The notes beneath the pieces were generated by a model, which was not told where the DNA came from, made no database searches, and worked only from the letters and a program-made list of their open reading frames with translations. From Paragonimus westermani (lineage: Eukaryota > Platyhelminthes > Trematoda > Plagiorchiida > Troglotrematidae), in NCBI GenBank assembly GCA_008508345.1, contig QNGE01003232.1:16862-80861 (forward strand): a stretch of 64,000 bases of DNA, given 5' to 3'. Positions within the stretch are counted from its first letter, which is position 1. Each line of letters starts with the position of its first letter. Position numbers and translations under genes: made by a program. Below are positions 21,542-34,800 of the stretch, in pieces.

Positions 21542-22351
21542 CTAAAACCTTAGACCTCCAGAGTGCTTATCATCAGTTTTGTCGCATACCTTTCGGTGTT
21601 ACAAACGGTGTTGCCTGTTTCCAGCGGCTCATTACAGCATAATCACAAAAGCCAATTTGAAAGGTACTTTCTCTGATGTCGACAATGTCACCATCTGCGG
21701 CCAAAACATGTCAGAACACAATATAAACTACGGCAAGTTTCTAAATGCTGTCAAATAATTTGGCCTCACTTTCAACGAGGACAAGACCACAATCGCCGCT
21801 CGTACAATCACTCTCCTCGGCTTCCAGATAAATCATGGAGTTATAAAACCAGATCCTGAAAGATTCCGAGCATTACGTGAACTTCCACCTACTCCCGACC
21901 TCAAATCTCAGCAGAGGACCGTTGGAATGTTTGTTTACTACTATAACTGGATCTCTCATTTTTCCGACAAGATTCACAATCTCATACATAAGATTTTCCC
22001 GCCTCCAGATGGTGTTAAACAAACTTTTGAAGACTTCAAGCGTGAACTTGAGAATGCTGCAGTGGTCACTATCAACTATAAAATACCCCTAGTTGTAGAA
22101 ACTGATGCCTCTGATACAGCTATAGCCGCGACACTCAACCAAGATAGTCGACCTGTTGCATTTTTCTCGCGAACTCTCAATCCTAGTGAAAGAAATCATT
22201 CCCCTATTGAAAAGGAAGCCTACGCAATCGTCGAAGCTCTTCGCAAATGGAGACATTATCTCCTTGGTGTCCATTTCAAACTTTTGACTGATCACCAATC
22301 TGTATCTTTTATGTTTTATGATAAGCATAAAGGAAAAGTGAAAAAAGGATA
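21542..22351 (+). pseudogene. gypsy element 1 RT (C-terminal) and RNase H, frameshifted
   Basis: Resumes with TLDLQSAYHQ and an IPFGVTNGVACFQR block (RT motif region) in broken frames. A connection segment follows (LLGFQINHGVIKPDPERFRA near 21815). RNase H is recognisable at 21927-22352: VVETDASDTAIAATL supplies the catalytic aspartate, then AFFSRTLNPSERNHSP, EKEAYAIVEAL and LLTDHQSVSF. The YxDD box region is degraded (an SDVDNVTICG-like remnant near 21675). Several stops separate the frames. Confidence 0.85.
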
Positions 22352-23465
22352 AAATTCTGCGATGGAGAATCGAACTCTCATGTTTTAGTTGTGACGTTGT
22401 TTACAGGCCTGGTAAAGAGAACCAGGCTGCTGGGGCCTTATCACGAGGTTATTGTGCTTTCATGAACTCATTTGATCTCAAACAACTACATGAATCATTG
22501 TGTCATCCTGGTGTTACACGTATGTTACACTTTGTGAGATCAAAGATCTTTCCATTTCCTACCGAAGACGTGAAAGCATCGATTGCTCGGTGCCTCACAT
22601 GTGCCGAACTCAAACCCAGATTTTATACACCACCCAGGGCGAACCTCATTAAAGAGACAACCTTTTGGAAGATTAAGTGTTGACTTCAAAGGACCTCTCC
22701 CATCTACTTCTCGCAATAAATACCTTCATATTGTTATTGACGAGTTTTCTCTGACATATCTTCTACCGTCATTATTTTTGTCAACTATTTTCTATTTTTG
22801 GACTAGCTGCTTTCGTACACTCGGACCGTGGTACAGCATTCATGTCTTCAGAACTGAAAAATTTCCTTCACGGAAAAGGTGTAGCTACCAGCAGAACCAC
22901 ACCATATAACCCAGCTGGAAATGGCCAATTAGAACGGCTTAACTCAACACTTTGGAAAGCCATAACACTCACACTGAAGTCCAGGAACCTTCGAATCAGT
23001 TACTGGGAATCAGCATTTTTAGATGCTGTGAGATCTCTACTTTGTAAGTTCACGAATACGATACCGCATGAGCGAATGTTTAGCTGCAATCGACGGTCAA
23101 CTTCCGGAACACCGCTTCCCAAGTGGTTAATTTCAGGTGGTCCCGTACTTTTGAAGAAACAACAACGAGCATCCAAATACGATCCTGTAGTGGAAGAAGT
23201 TGAATTGTTGGACTGCAACCCGCAGTATGCACACGTCCGACTGCCGAACGGGAAAGAACAGACGGTGTCGGTGAAACACGTAGCTCCTTGTGGGGAACCC
23301 GATGAACTTGGAAACTCCGAATGTTTGGCTGATGCTAATGAAATCGCACATGAAATGTGTCCCAACGATGAGGCCGCTGACTCTCCTACTCCAACCAATT
23401 ATGAATTATTAAAGCAAAAGCAGCAACGTCTTCACCCGTATAATATGAGAAGCCGCGAAGCATAG
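22352..23465 (+). pseudogene. gypsy element 1 integrase, frameshifted
   Basis: After a chain containing DVVYRPGKENQAA, the integrase zinc domain reads LHESLCHPGVTRML with ARCLTCAELK (HHCC, 22480-22610). The core begins VDFKGPLPSTSRNKYLHIV (first acidic residue). It loses sequence around 22760-22830, then gives VHSDRGTAFMSSELKNFL (second aspartate) and NPAGNGQLERLNSTLWKA (catalytic glutamate, about 22912-22960). The C-terminal tail (to 23465) contains LLKKQQRASKYDPVV and ends HPYNMRSREA. At least two frame changes and a small deletion inactivate it. Confidence 0.85.
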
Positions 23466-23530
23466 TCATAGCTTTCCCGCAATTTTCCTCCTGACAACGA
23501 CATATATTTGTTTCATTTCGTCCATTTATC

Positions 23531-23543
23531 AGTGGGGGGAGAA
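23531..23543 (+). other. polypurine tract of gypsy element 1
   Basis: AGTGGGGGGAGAA lies directly before the 3' LTR, the expected site of plus-strand priming. Confidence 0.75.
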
Positions 23544-23726
23544 TGTACTAACATTTGTTTATTACTAGCATTTGGTCATAATTTACGTTCGCTTATTCGT
23601 ATAACTTATCATTATCTTTCATGCATTACAGCCACTGTACCGTCCTTCTCAGAAGAGTAAAGTCTTACTCCACGGGCCTTTGTCTTCTAACGACTCAACG
23701 TGTCATTTACTGAATACCGTTTTTCT
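23544..23726 (+). repeat. 3' LTR of gypsy element 1
   Basis: Begins TGTACTAACATTTG and ends ACCGTTTTTCT. It is the counterpart of 19453-19635 and is followed by TATAG, the putative target duplication. Confidence 0.9.
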
Positions 23727-23731
23727 TATAG

Positions 23732-26700
23732 TAAAAGTCTAAAGATTGGTTAGTGCAAGAAGCCTTACGCGATGAAGGCGTATAGGTTAAAAATCGACAA
23801 ACGAATTAATAACACCTAGGAATTGTACGTGGTGTCTAAATTAACAGACAAGTCCTGCGAATGAACGTCAGGTGAACTGAAACAAAGCCGATAGCGTTGG
23901 TTTAGTAGCGGTAGTGTTACCTGTGCAATCCTTTAGTGCGAAATGCTGCTGACCGAGAGATATGCATGGTCTGCACAAAAAGGTGAATATCTTGCAAACT
24001 TACGCAAACAATCTTATATAGTTTAGCAAAGCGTCTGATGTAGTGCTATAAAAACGGATGAGGGGCGGAGATCGGAGGTGATCGTGCGCCAATGACCAGA
24101 CAGGAGTGACCGTGCAGCGACGATATTGATACTAATTGTGTTCCTCTTGCATTACCAGCGTTAGGTAGCGTTTACGACGTCGCAAGGTCCGATTTCGGCT
24201 GAGATGTGTCGTGGCAGAAACTGAACACGTATGGATAAGCGACAGAGTGCCTTTGGGTCGGTCCTGAGTGTTGACAATGTTGCAGTGAAAATAACATTAG
24301 GAGCACATTAATGAGTCCAACAAACCATCCGTGTCAAAAACCCATGAATGAATGCTGAGATGCCTGATCTCGTGTGAGAATAACCCATTGATGAGGGGTG
24401 CTGTGGCAAGCGTTAGTGGTTCGAGTCGCGAGGACGTTTAATCTGAGGCGTGTACCGTGCTGCTTACAACTGTAAGAGCTGCACCGCCAGAAAGATTTCC
24501 GAAAGATGGCTAGCAAAACCAGAGCTACCAGATTCTTCTATCCGTGAATAAATTAAGGCAGATATCGAGTCAATGTGTCAACCGCAATGTGGCGAGAGGA
24601 TTCGGGATCAAAACAGATCAGTAGGGCCACGTTGGCTACTGTGTCCCATTCTAAAGTAGGTGAATCTGGCGGGCACCGTTACGTGAATGCACGAGGTCAA
24701 CGCGAACCGAAACGATGGCTCGTTTCGCGCGGCGCTAAATAGCCGTGCGAATAGTAAGTGACGATGGCGTGCACAAGAAACGATCTCGAATGGGCTGAAA
24801 ACTGCAGTCATGCAACAATGCGGGCGGTGCGTGGAACGCATTCAAGTGAAAACTACCGAAAACATGCGGAAATGTATGAGATATTGTCTGATGGCGCTGA
24901 AACTGTGTGCCTGATCAGACGTGCAAACTGATTACGTACACATCGCTAGACGGGGGGCTGGCAATTGAAGCAACCGGATGAGCGGAGATTGTAAAGCGAT
25001 GGAATATAGTGACTAGTGAAAGTCGAGGATCATACTGCCATCAGTAACCTTGTATATAACCTGCTACTGCATAAAAAAACATATGGGGCGGGAAAACCTG
25101 TAAAATATGTGAGATTATGTGTAATAAAATCGGTAACGACACCTAAAAATAGATGAAGAACGCAGTTAAATTGGGATTCAGCGAGATAATACGCGTAGTA
25201 TAGACTGAGGCGACCTAGCAAGTGAAAATGCGTCGAAAGAAAGAGTTGAGAACGTGATCGCTAATTTGCAACGGTGCACCGGAAGTGGAGAGATCGGAGA
25301 ATGAATGCTCATTAATACGGTTGATTGATGCGTGATGGCAACCGAGGGAAAAGCGTGAAACAGAAGTGCTGAAAGAAAATGGACTGTTAGTCGCGCCAAT
25401 CAATTTGTACTGAAAAAGTGAGTAGGTGCTCGACCGTCGTCGACTAACAAATGCCTTTCCTGAAGAGCAGTGGAAATGTAGTCTCAACAGGCATCAAACT
25501 GCATGCAATTAGATGCACGGCTGAAGAAGTGCCACTGCGTTCGTATCAGGCCTTCTATGACAGACGTACATGGAATCATGCGTACAGAACAGACAAACAA
25601 GAAAACACGGTTGCAGCCGGGATCCTTAGAGAAGCCACACGATCGCTGGTTACTACGAAAGTCAGTCGGAGAATAAACAAACATAGGAAAGCGATTTCTG
25701 AAGATTGTGTCTGGAGTTGGTTGTAACATACTGCCAGGCGGGTTGCGTAAAGTTTACCGCTAATAGCAATCCAATCTACCTATACGGCTGCGGCCATCGT
25801 GATGAGAACTAGATCTGTTTCGGCCTGACCAGCAACGACAGTCGAGAAGTCACCCGAACTGTGTAACCAGTGTGGGTGCTGTTAGTTCCACATGTTGACT
25901 GATGTGCTGAATTCCAGATGGAACATTAGAGGAGGGATCAGCAGTAGCATGCTTTTGTTTATTCATTATGCCTCATGTAGTAGATGGGGCGACCTGGTTC
26001 ATGCTGCGAGAGCATCGACGCGATATGAAATTATGGGTGTTGTGAATAGTCATGGTCAGACCTTGGCCTACGGACTTGCATCACATAAGTGACTTTCTGG
26101 GTGTGATCGCCACACCTTCCAGTTTAACCCAATAAATTGTCAAGCTGTACAGGCCGTCACATCTCGTCGAAGTTAGCTTTCGTTATGACGTTGCTTCCCG
26201 AAGTTCTATTACATTTAGATATAATTGCAAGAAAGAAAGAAAAGACTACAGTGCTCACAGCACCAAGTCCATAGTCAAGTGTCGTTCACAGTTACCATAA
26301 TTACTAATGTTACTCAACAAAGATAAGCCGACATGACAAGTTTTTTCCGCCTCTCATGCGGGTACTTCACTGACTTCTTCACTTTGGGTAGTCTAAACAC
26401 GGCGTGCGAAGAGACGACTCCTAGGTGCATAGCGTACATTGTTGGACAAACCTACCCCTTTTCTCACAAGATTCTTTAGATTTGAGCAGTCAGCTGCGAT
26501 GGGAAATTTAAACACCTAAGATCGAATAGTCAAATTAAAGAATTCTATCAATGCAGCAACCGCTCTCAATCGACTCTACTCTGACCTCTGACACTTCCCG
26601 ACCCCAATCCTCAATGTCATTATTGACTAAATGGACTGCCCAAGAACTTTGATCCACAAGAGAACGCGATACTTTTCTTCTCACCCTCTCGAACGACGAA

Positions 26701-29700
26701 GGTGTGTAGTCTTTTGAAGGAGAACTGAGTAGCGACTGCAATTTTGGTGGTCGTGCTCCAATATACGTTCCTGATCTTTCTGTTTCTCAGAGTACTGTCG
26801 TTTTGGCCAAGTTGTCAAGTCACGAGTTCCACCCTGGAACTAAAACTAAACTAAACTTTGATCCGTGTTCCTCTAGCTCGATGTTTTTCGATAACAATAC
26901 ACGCTCTAAGTTTAATCATCATCGTGCGTAGTTTTATACTGAGAACCACTAGAAGGTTTGTGAAAAGTTGCCCGAGCCATGTACACCATGAACACGAAGA
27001 AGATCACAAGTGACAAACGTGCCACGCCGCGTTGACCGAAGATAAGAATTGTGAAAAAGCCGGACCACTCATACTCGTGTCAACAATCACGGCCAACCAA
27101 AACACTGTTGCATTGCCAAAGCCTTTTAGAAAGGACCGCTGTAGTCCATATTTACTAATCGTCCGTTGTTGACTGTCCCTCACACCGTTGGAAAATTGTC
27201 TGAATTTGAACGTTTGTTTGAAAAAGCAAGGGTATTTAGACGCAACCCGTACCCACGCGACAGGCCCGGTTAATGCTTTGTCGCAGTATCATTCTGCTTT
27301 ATTCCTCGCTGGCAGGTCAAATCCATTTCTCGACCATATAGTCCCTATGTAATAGTAGCGTCATTCCCAATCCTTCCAGTTATACACATAGTCGGGTTTG
27401 CTAACGCGAGTCAATTTGCTCGGCTTCATGTTTTTTACAGCGTGGCTTACAGTCGACAACAGCCGGTCGTTAACAATATCTCGGGGACTGACGGACGGTC
27501 CGTAACCGAGGTATACTGTACATCACTGGAACTAATCACAGAGAGCGAAAGATACAGCAATAACCTAATGGGATGTGCAGTCCTAATCGGTTGTGCGTTC
27601 GTCGACAGATAAAAGACTGAGCTCAGTTTACCTGAGGGACCGACTGCGTCACGAAGAGCTTCAAAGTGGACATGGGAAACATCATCAATAACACACAAGT
27701 GGTTAACGTCCATGCTTTACGCGAGAAACAGTCACTTATAAACACCCTCGATTCTCAAATGAAATAAGTTTTGGCTTCAGACTCTCTCCTTCACCCCAAC
27801 GTAAGCCGTCCAAATTTGGCGAAAATCGGTCAGAACTTTCCAATGTCATAAAGCACATGCCTTAAAGTACAAGCATACTCAGAACTCGCAACCTCCATGT
27901 TCGCTATAAATGAAGACCGACAAAGTTGAAACAACTGTTGTTAGAAGGTCGGTGATGGTGCAGAAAGTAAAGCTGGAAAAATATTTTTCCGATTCAGGAA
28001 TGCGTGAGAAATCAATGCGCATGCAACAAAAGGCTGCATGAAGTTAATTCATTTTGCTAAATACTGCTAGATAGTCAAAACAACGGATCATGAGCCAGTG
28101 TGCTACAAGAGCCGAACGCTGGTTAAATCTGCATCGTAACACTAAAGGTATGTGTGACTTACTGGTGTTCAGACCTGGTAATAGCTGAAATTCAGACAGT
28201 CAAGGGCACACAAGTCCATCAAGTAGACTACACATGGGGACAATGACCTCTCTCAACGCACCTCGTCATTTGCACGTACAGAAATGCATTTTCACTGAGG
28301 ACAGCCGATTTATTGGCAACCGCGACCGAGCCGTAGACGAACACTGAGGTGATAACACGGACCCTATGTCGAACGGATACTAGATACTAACGTTACCCAA
28401 AGCAGGTAGACGAGCATGGGCAAGTAGTGGAAATACACATTTCAACCGCAACGGTTTTCTTTATGTCCTCGTCCATAGATGGAGTAACCTTCTGATGGGA
28501 ACAGGTTTACCGTGATGCCATAAACAACCACCCGTGTTGGTACACTTTGTTGAGGAGCTAATACTTAACATGCATGGACATTTTGATGAACATGGTTGTC
28601 ACGTGTAGTCGAAGTGGACCAAATGCGGGCTAGGCCATGAATAAACCACCTCCAGTTCAATGATGTAAATACGCATAAGTCTCAGACCGCAGATGCCAAT
28701 TCGGCAACCATTGCAATTGGGACAGCAGAAATGAAAACAGTAGTGAACACCTGTTGAGCACCTGGGGTGACTCCATGGTCGCCATTATCAGTCAGTGTGG
28801 AGTGGGCGTAGTTTGCAGAACAGCTGAAGTCATATTGGTAGATCGCATTTCCCTGTGCCATCCAATGAGCAGGTTTTGTTAAGACAAGATTCAAAATCAT
28901 TCCGTCATACTTGTTTACACCAACATTGAGTGCAAAGACAGCTCCACCAAGCAAGTAATTCATTCGGATCCAATTCCTCGTTTTAGGCCCGCATTGTTGT
29001 GGCAGCCACTTTGGCTGGAGATACCAACCTCAAAGTTGTCCGGCTTGATGAATTCGATTCACATTGAGGTAGCAGACCCGAGATAAAATCACACCATTAA
29101 CATATCAGCGGGATGCCGCCCTAACTGTCGGGAACAAGGTGCTTGTTAACTTTTGACATCTCGCATGTTATCCTTCCACTTGGTGTCAATCTTCTTTAAA
29201 TCGAGAATGAACCCAGGTATGCCGCAAAACTGATAGTTGTAGGGTGGTGCAGCCACATGCAGCCTTGTTTTCAAAGAAACGCATTTAGTTTCAGGGTGTG
29301 CGTTGGTATATCACTGTCTCGCTGTTAATTAGTATGGTCGAAAGATAGAAGTCAGGAGAAGCTTAACTTACCATTGATTTGTGATAACCAAAGTTCCCAG
29401 CGACACCCTCACCCTCCGTACACTAGCACGAATCAGCAAGAGTGAGCAGGGCCACTGTTCTCATGAGTGAATTCGGACGGACAAATTCCGGTCACAGAAG
29501 AATACTGATTATCAAAAATAGGTTCATACAACCGGCCAACCTCAGTCCAACAGAACGAAATATGACCAGCGGGGTAGATATAAAAATACTTTGACACAAC
29601 TGACTGGATCTACTTAAGAAAATTCGCCGAACAGGTTGTCCTTGATGCTTACCAAGAAATGATGCAGTACACCCCAAGGAGTAAATTCACGTCTCAGCCA

Positions 29701-31859
29701 ACATGAACGAATGAGGACGCGATTCTCGAATCACAAGTCTAGAAAGGAATAAGCTCTAACAGGTCCTGGTTCCCTCCGGGCTCCCAAAACATTCGGCTAC
29801 GGCACAGCACCATATTCCACGTAGTGAAATCTCTCGGTGAGACCAGCTCCATCTGGAGATATCCGTGCTCAGATAAAACCCGCAGTCTGAACCAATTTAG
29901 GGGAGTTTCTGCAGAAACACCTACTCGAAAACAAGGTTCCGGAGGAGGGGTCAACCAGCAGCCCCAACGTATTGCTGCCGCTAGGCTAGCTAGATGTGTG
30001 CGCATTCCAGAGCAAAACGCTCGGTCAACCAGAGCCCATGACTGCCTGCGAACTTCTCAGCGTCTGAGGTGCAACGCAAAACTGGGAACCAGTACGCATC
30101 TGTGAGAACAGACGGAGGAAGCCAAACATACATTTCCCCGACGGAGAGCACTACCATAACTATCTCCACCGAGCGACGAATGTCTGGGAACTGCATCCCC
30201 GGCGAAACAGATGTACAGGCCAGCAGGAGAACAAACGGGGTGCGCCACGCCGATTTCAGGTTAACCATACAGCCCATGAGAGGACGGAGGTTACGCAGCC
30301 ATACTGTTAAAACGCAGAGCAGCAGACAGGTTACCTGAATCATGTGGCCGCGTTATTAAGCCGAGCTACGCCACACCTATCTGGAACGAAGATCGCAACA
30401 CGGTAGACGAAGTTCACATTGTCGAAACCCGCGCCCGAAAACGCTCAGGTCGGGCTATTTCATTGTGCAAACCTGCATAGCCCTGGAAAATGTGCCGTAC
30501 CCAGAAGCCGTTCAACTTGTCTGGAGACGAGACGTTTGCATCACGCGGGTTTGCGTCACATGTACGCATAACACGCTACATGCAAGCGATCATCCACAGG
30601 TCAGTAGTATCACCAGCCTCATCGGCTGTTTACCCACTCTGCACCTGACCACATTTTTGTACCTGAACGGAGCTGCAGAACTCTGCCACCAGTAGCGTTA
30701 GGTCCGTTGAGCACCCTTAGGCCAGCTCGAAGTGTAGAAAGCGTGGCCCGCGTCACAACCGAAGGGCAAACAGAAATGCGTCACAGAAGCACGCACGTCG
30801 TCCGCTCTTCACCTGTTTGGTCAAGTATGAAATGGTACCAGCGGTGAAAGTACTTTGCCGCACACGCTCAACATGATCTAGAACAGTCAGTGAAAACGCA
30901 AACCCACCACCAAAAGACAGACTAACGCACTGGTTCTGTTCATATACCGTCTAAGCACAAGCCCGCTAAGTGAAACAGATGTCCGAAGTTTTCAGGCCAT
31001 GCCGAGGGCTTTCCCAATAGCTTGGAGCGGGAGTACGTAACGCGGTGAGCTCGGACGGCAGCTGTCGCGTACACCACCGACGTCCAACTTCCAGACAACG
31101 ATAACCAGAAAAAGAGACAACCGCAGTTGGTCGGGTCAGCATGAACACGTCGAAAAGTTTCCTGCGAACCCACCCATTATGGAGGCGGGCCAACCTAGAT
31201 CTGTAACAGAGACAAACAGGCGGCGAACGGCAACCCGCCGCGATGGCTGCAGACGGGGCCAAAGGTGAACTGACTCAACGGTCGCCGCGATATTCACGCG
31301 GTAAGCACCTACTGCTACTACTAAACCAACTAGAACACTGGGCCCAGCAAAGTAGCCCATGACAAGGCAGTACGTTTTACCAGAAACCGTCAACAATTCG
31401 TGCGGAACCAACTACGGGGTGCAGGACGTCCTGCGAAACCGACAACGCATCAACTGATTAATACTGCCGGTCAAAGCAGTACTGTATTATGAGTGACAGA
31501 AATAATCCAGCTACAAACGAGTTCGATTCGCGCACCTGTGCATGCGGGTAGTGCTGAAGCAGCCACTCGGTGAGATAATTCTTAACACACGTATCCGTCT
31601 AAGTTAGACCTCCAAAGTGACACGCGTTACACAGAACGTACCGACAGGGGGCAGACAATCTTCTCAAATTTGCTGAATGCAAACACAACTAACAGAGCCC
31701 CGTATCCAATGGCAAAACACAATCAAAAAATGAGTCGAAAGCAACTTTACTCGATTGTTTCGGACATAATAAAATACCACGGATATGACAGGTACTAGAA
31801 ATGATGAAAAACACAACAGTTGCAATCCACATTAAATGCAGGATTCGCCAGTTAACTTA
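23732..31859. other. long stretch with no gene recognised
   Basis: Eight kilobases without a recognisable coding family. The stretch from about 29700 to 31450 is more GC-rich and has many overlapping open frames on both strands (up to 117 codons at 29990-30343, minus). None carries a motif I can name. A 93-codon minus frame at 28682-28963 with two hydrophobic stretches is discussed in the findings. Decayed mobile elements are the likeliest content, but I cannot show it. Confidence 0.4.
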
Positions 31860-34800
31860 TTACACTGCGTCCACAACCTCCCATTCTTTCTCCTCAGCCT
31901 TCTCTCCGTCCTCATCTGCTTTCATACCATCCTAGAAGTAAGTGACGGGTTAGTTATATCATACGGCTTACAGCTTCGGTCTCCTTTTCAGTGTTTGCCT
32001 CTTCGTTGGCCTTGTTTTTCTCTGCCTCGGCAGCTGCTTTCTCTGCATCCCGCTTCGCCTTTTCCTTCTCAAATTGCTTATTTATGTCGAAAAGCACGCG
32101 ATCCATTTGATCTCTAGCAGAACGTAACAGATGATGGTAGGTATTCGAGACAGATTTATATTCGTGAAGCTGTTTCTGTTCAGTTTTGAGCCGCGTCGAC
32201 AAATCGTGGTTTTGCGCACGAAGCTCATCTTCAGTGTCTTTGAACGAATTTAACTGAGTACGAGTTTTTTCTAGCAAAATGGTACACATCATCTAGAAAA
32301 CCTACCCAGCTCATCCTTTATTTGGAAGAACTGAAACTCCATCTTGCGTTTTTGATCCTCTGCTCTTTCTATTCGATGCGTCATCTCTGACGTATTGCCA
32401 CCGCCAATTACGATTCTAGAAACATAGCACATGCAAAAAATACATACTTTGCGGGGATTGGAGGCTGCTCGATATCAAACAGTGCACGATTCCCAAGAGC
32501 AAGCATTTTGACCACCTCCGTGTCTTCCTCATCATTCTTCTTGATAGTCACAACGTCTTTGACGTCACCCTCCGCTATGTCACTATCTGTTAGCTGTTGA
32601 TATTGCACATGATCTCTTCGCGTGACAACTTTCGCGACAAGTCTCCGCATCTGCAAAAGGATCAAAATCGAAAATAGATTTGAAAACCAACCTGAGCCCT
32701 TGAATACCGGAGACCTAACAGATGCAGGATTTCACAAAGATCATGTTCTCGAATATACCCAGCGTGGCCAAGATCGTAATAAGTGAAGGCAAACAACAGA
32801 TCCGGACGGACTGTCCTGCGAAGACGACGAACCTTTGGTTCATCACTTTCATCGGCAATAAGCTGACCGTCATTCCGCCGACGCTTTATGTCGGGTTCCT
32901 GGTCATCATCCTCGTTGAGACCGTTCTCAACTCTGAAAACGAAGTGAACGATTACTAGGCACCGAAAAGCTGAGGCAATTTCAGGAAATTAAAATCTTAT
33001 CGTTTCTTGATTGCTCCAAGCATGAGGCGCGAGCGCTTAAACACGTTGAAGTGAATCAAAGAAATCAGATGAAGCTCATATATGGCTATTTCAAGCGTAA
33101 CAATATTCCTCGTACTTTCCGTCTTGTTCAGATTTATGTTCCTTCTCAGGCGCATCGTTAATGGCCTTGAAGATTGCGAAGGCGCAGTCGCGCTGGAGCA
33201 TTTCATGGAATTGCTCAGCAAATAAGGAGACCTCAAAATTGTGCTCCTTCTGATCTTCCGTACGATAATCAAGTAGGGAGAAGAGCGACACGCGGTGACA
33301 ATCAAATCGGCCTCCTCTGGCATTTTTGTTGGGATGAACAATGATCGATGGTTTTTCATTCAGTCGATAGAGACGTTCCAACCTTCGGCGCTCTTTCTCA
33401 GACAGCTCCTTGGATTCATCCTTCGACTGTGTCGTTGGAGACGTGGGCTTAGTTGGTGCTTCCTCGGCTGAATACAAGTAGAAAGAAGGACGTTAGTGTA
33501 AATCAGCTTGCAGTCCATTTAATAAAAGTACTGCCATTGTAAGGTGCTCGAGGACCACAGGGACAATTCAGTCCCGCTAGCAATCTTCTTCGCTTCACTC
33601 GTTAAGTGCTCTCAACTTATGCATTACGCACTAATCCTTACGTCACGAGTTGAGCAACGTACGCTCGCGCGCTCGCTGCAGACCCCGAAAGCCAGAGACA
33701 ACAATAAACAGAAAGGTGAACGAACCTTTAGCTTCGGAGACGACTTTGTTTTCCTCCACTGCATCGGCTTTTTTCTCTTCGTTCAACGCTGCTTGTAACC
33801 GGGCGACCAAATTCACTTTCAGGCCTCTGGTGTCCAATTTGCGGGCAGCCAGCTCGTTCCGCAATTCATTCACCTGAAACAAAATTAAACATGCAACTGA
33901 TCAGTACCTTTAGTGTGTTAACATCCAATTTCGAATAATGTGTCGGCTCCATATCAGACTGAGCACCAGTCTCATCAGCCTCTTCCATACTAGCATCAAC
34001 CGTTGAAGTGTCTGGTTCTGGCACCTCAGGAGCAACCTCTAAATCCGGCTTTTTTTCAGGTACCAGAAGGTTTTGCAGAACCGACGAATAGTACTCTTTC
34101 GTTTTAGCCCATTCCTCCTCAGTGGGAATTAAGTGAGCAGCATTTGGAATGAAGAAAACGACCACTTCAGGACGTTCCGTGGACACTGTCCTTTCCTCAT
34201 CGTCACCAGTAAATGCTGGCGCCTTGGTATCAGCAAACCGGTAATAATTGATCTCCATAAAACGAATCCTGCAATGCGAGAATTAACAGAATCAAAAAGC
34301 ATTTACCATTCGGTACACGATGACAAATCAAGTCCAGTGTATCCCTTGAAAGTTCGAATAGCCGTATTTATTAGTGTTTTAGGATCACCGGCGGGGTCGG
34401 CGCCATCCAAACTCGGCGACCAAGGGCCGCCGATGGCCATTGTTTCGCTCTTAGCTCGGCCGCCGACCAAAAAGTGAATATTCTTACCAGGAGGAACCTT
34501 ATCACTGTTACTGGGATCATCGGCCATTCGACAGGTGTTTTTGTACAGCTCAGCCAACTGAGGGCAAGCCATCAACATGACTCGAGCGGAGTAAGAGTAG
34601 TCAGCATCAACCGGACTGATGAGTGACGTATCGGCAGGGGTCGGTGGCTCGACATCCCGGTGAAACACCTAGAAGTGTAATCATGAAATCTCAGGAGCTA
34701 GACATACATGATAGTCAGTAGCATTTCCCAGTTTAAACGGGCTATGCATTGGGAACGGTTCACACCAAGTGGACTCACACTGGTAGAAGTCAGAAGCAAT

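Larger units (their letters stand above)
19453..23726 (+). mobile_element. Ty3/gypsy LTR retrotransposon, decayed, double-knuckle Gag
   Basis: Direct terminal repeats of 183 bp flank gag, protease, RT, RNase H and integrase in the gypsy order. Flanking pentamers TACAG (19448-19452) and TATAG (23727-23731) look like a target duplication with one change. The LTRs start with TG but end in CT. A polypurine tract (AGTGGGGGGAGAA, 23531-23543) abuts the 3' LTR. The element is dead: it has a stop in early gag, an insertion in RT and several frameshifts in pol. Confidence 0.9.

Noticed and set aside
24334..24516. Possible tRNA on the plus strand around GTGGTTCGAGTCGCG
   Set aside because: A B-box-like string is present, but no acceptor, D or anticodon arm pairs around it.
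29700..31450. GC-rich block with many open frames as a host gene
   Set aside because: Frames overlap on both strands, none gives a coherent domain, and I found no phase-consistent exon chain.
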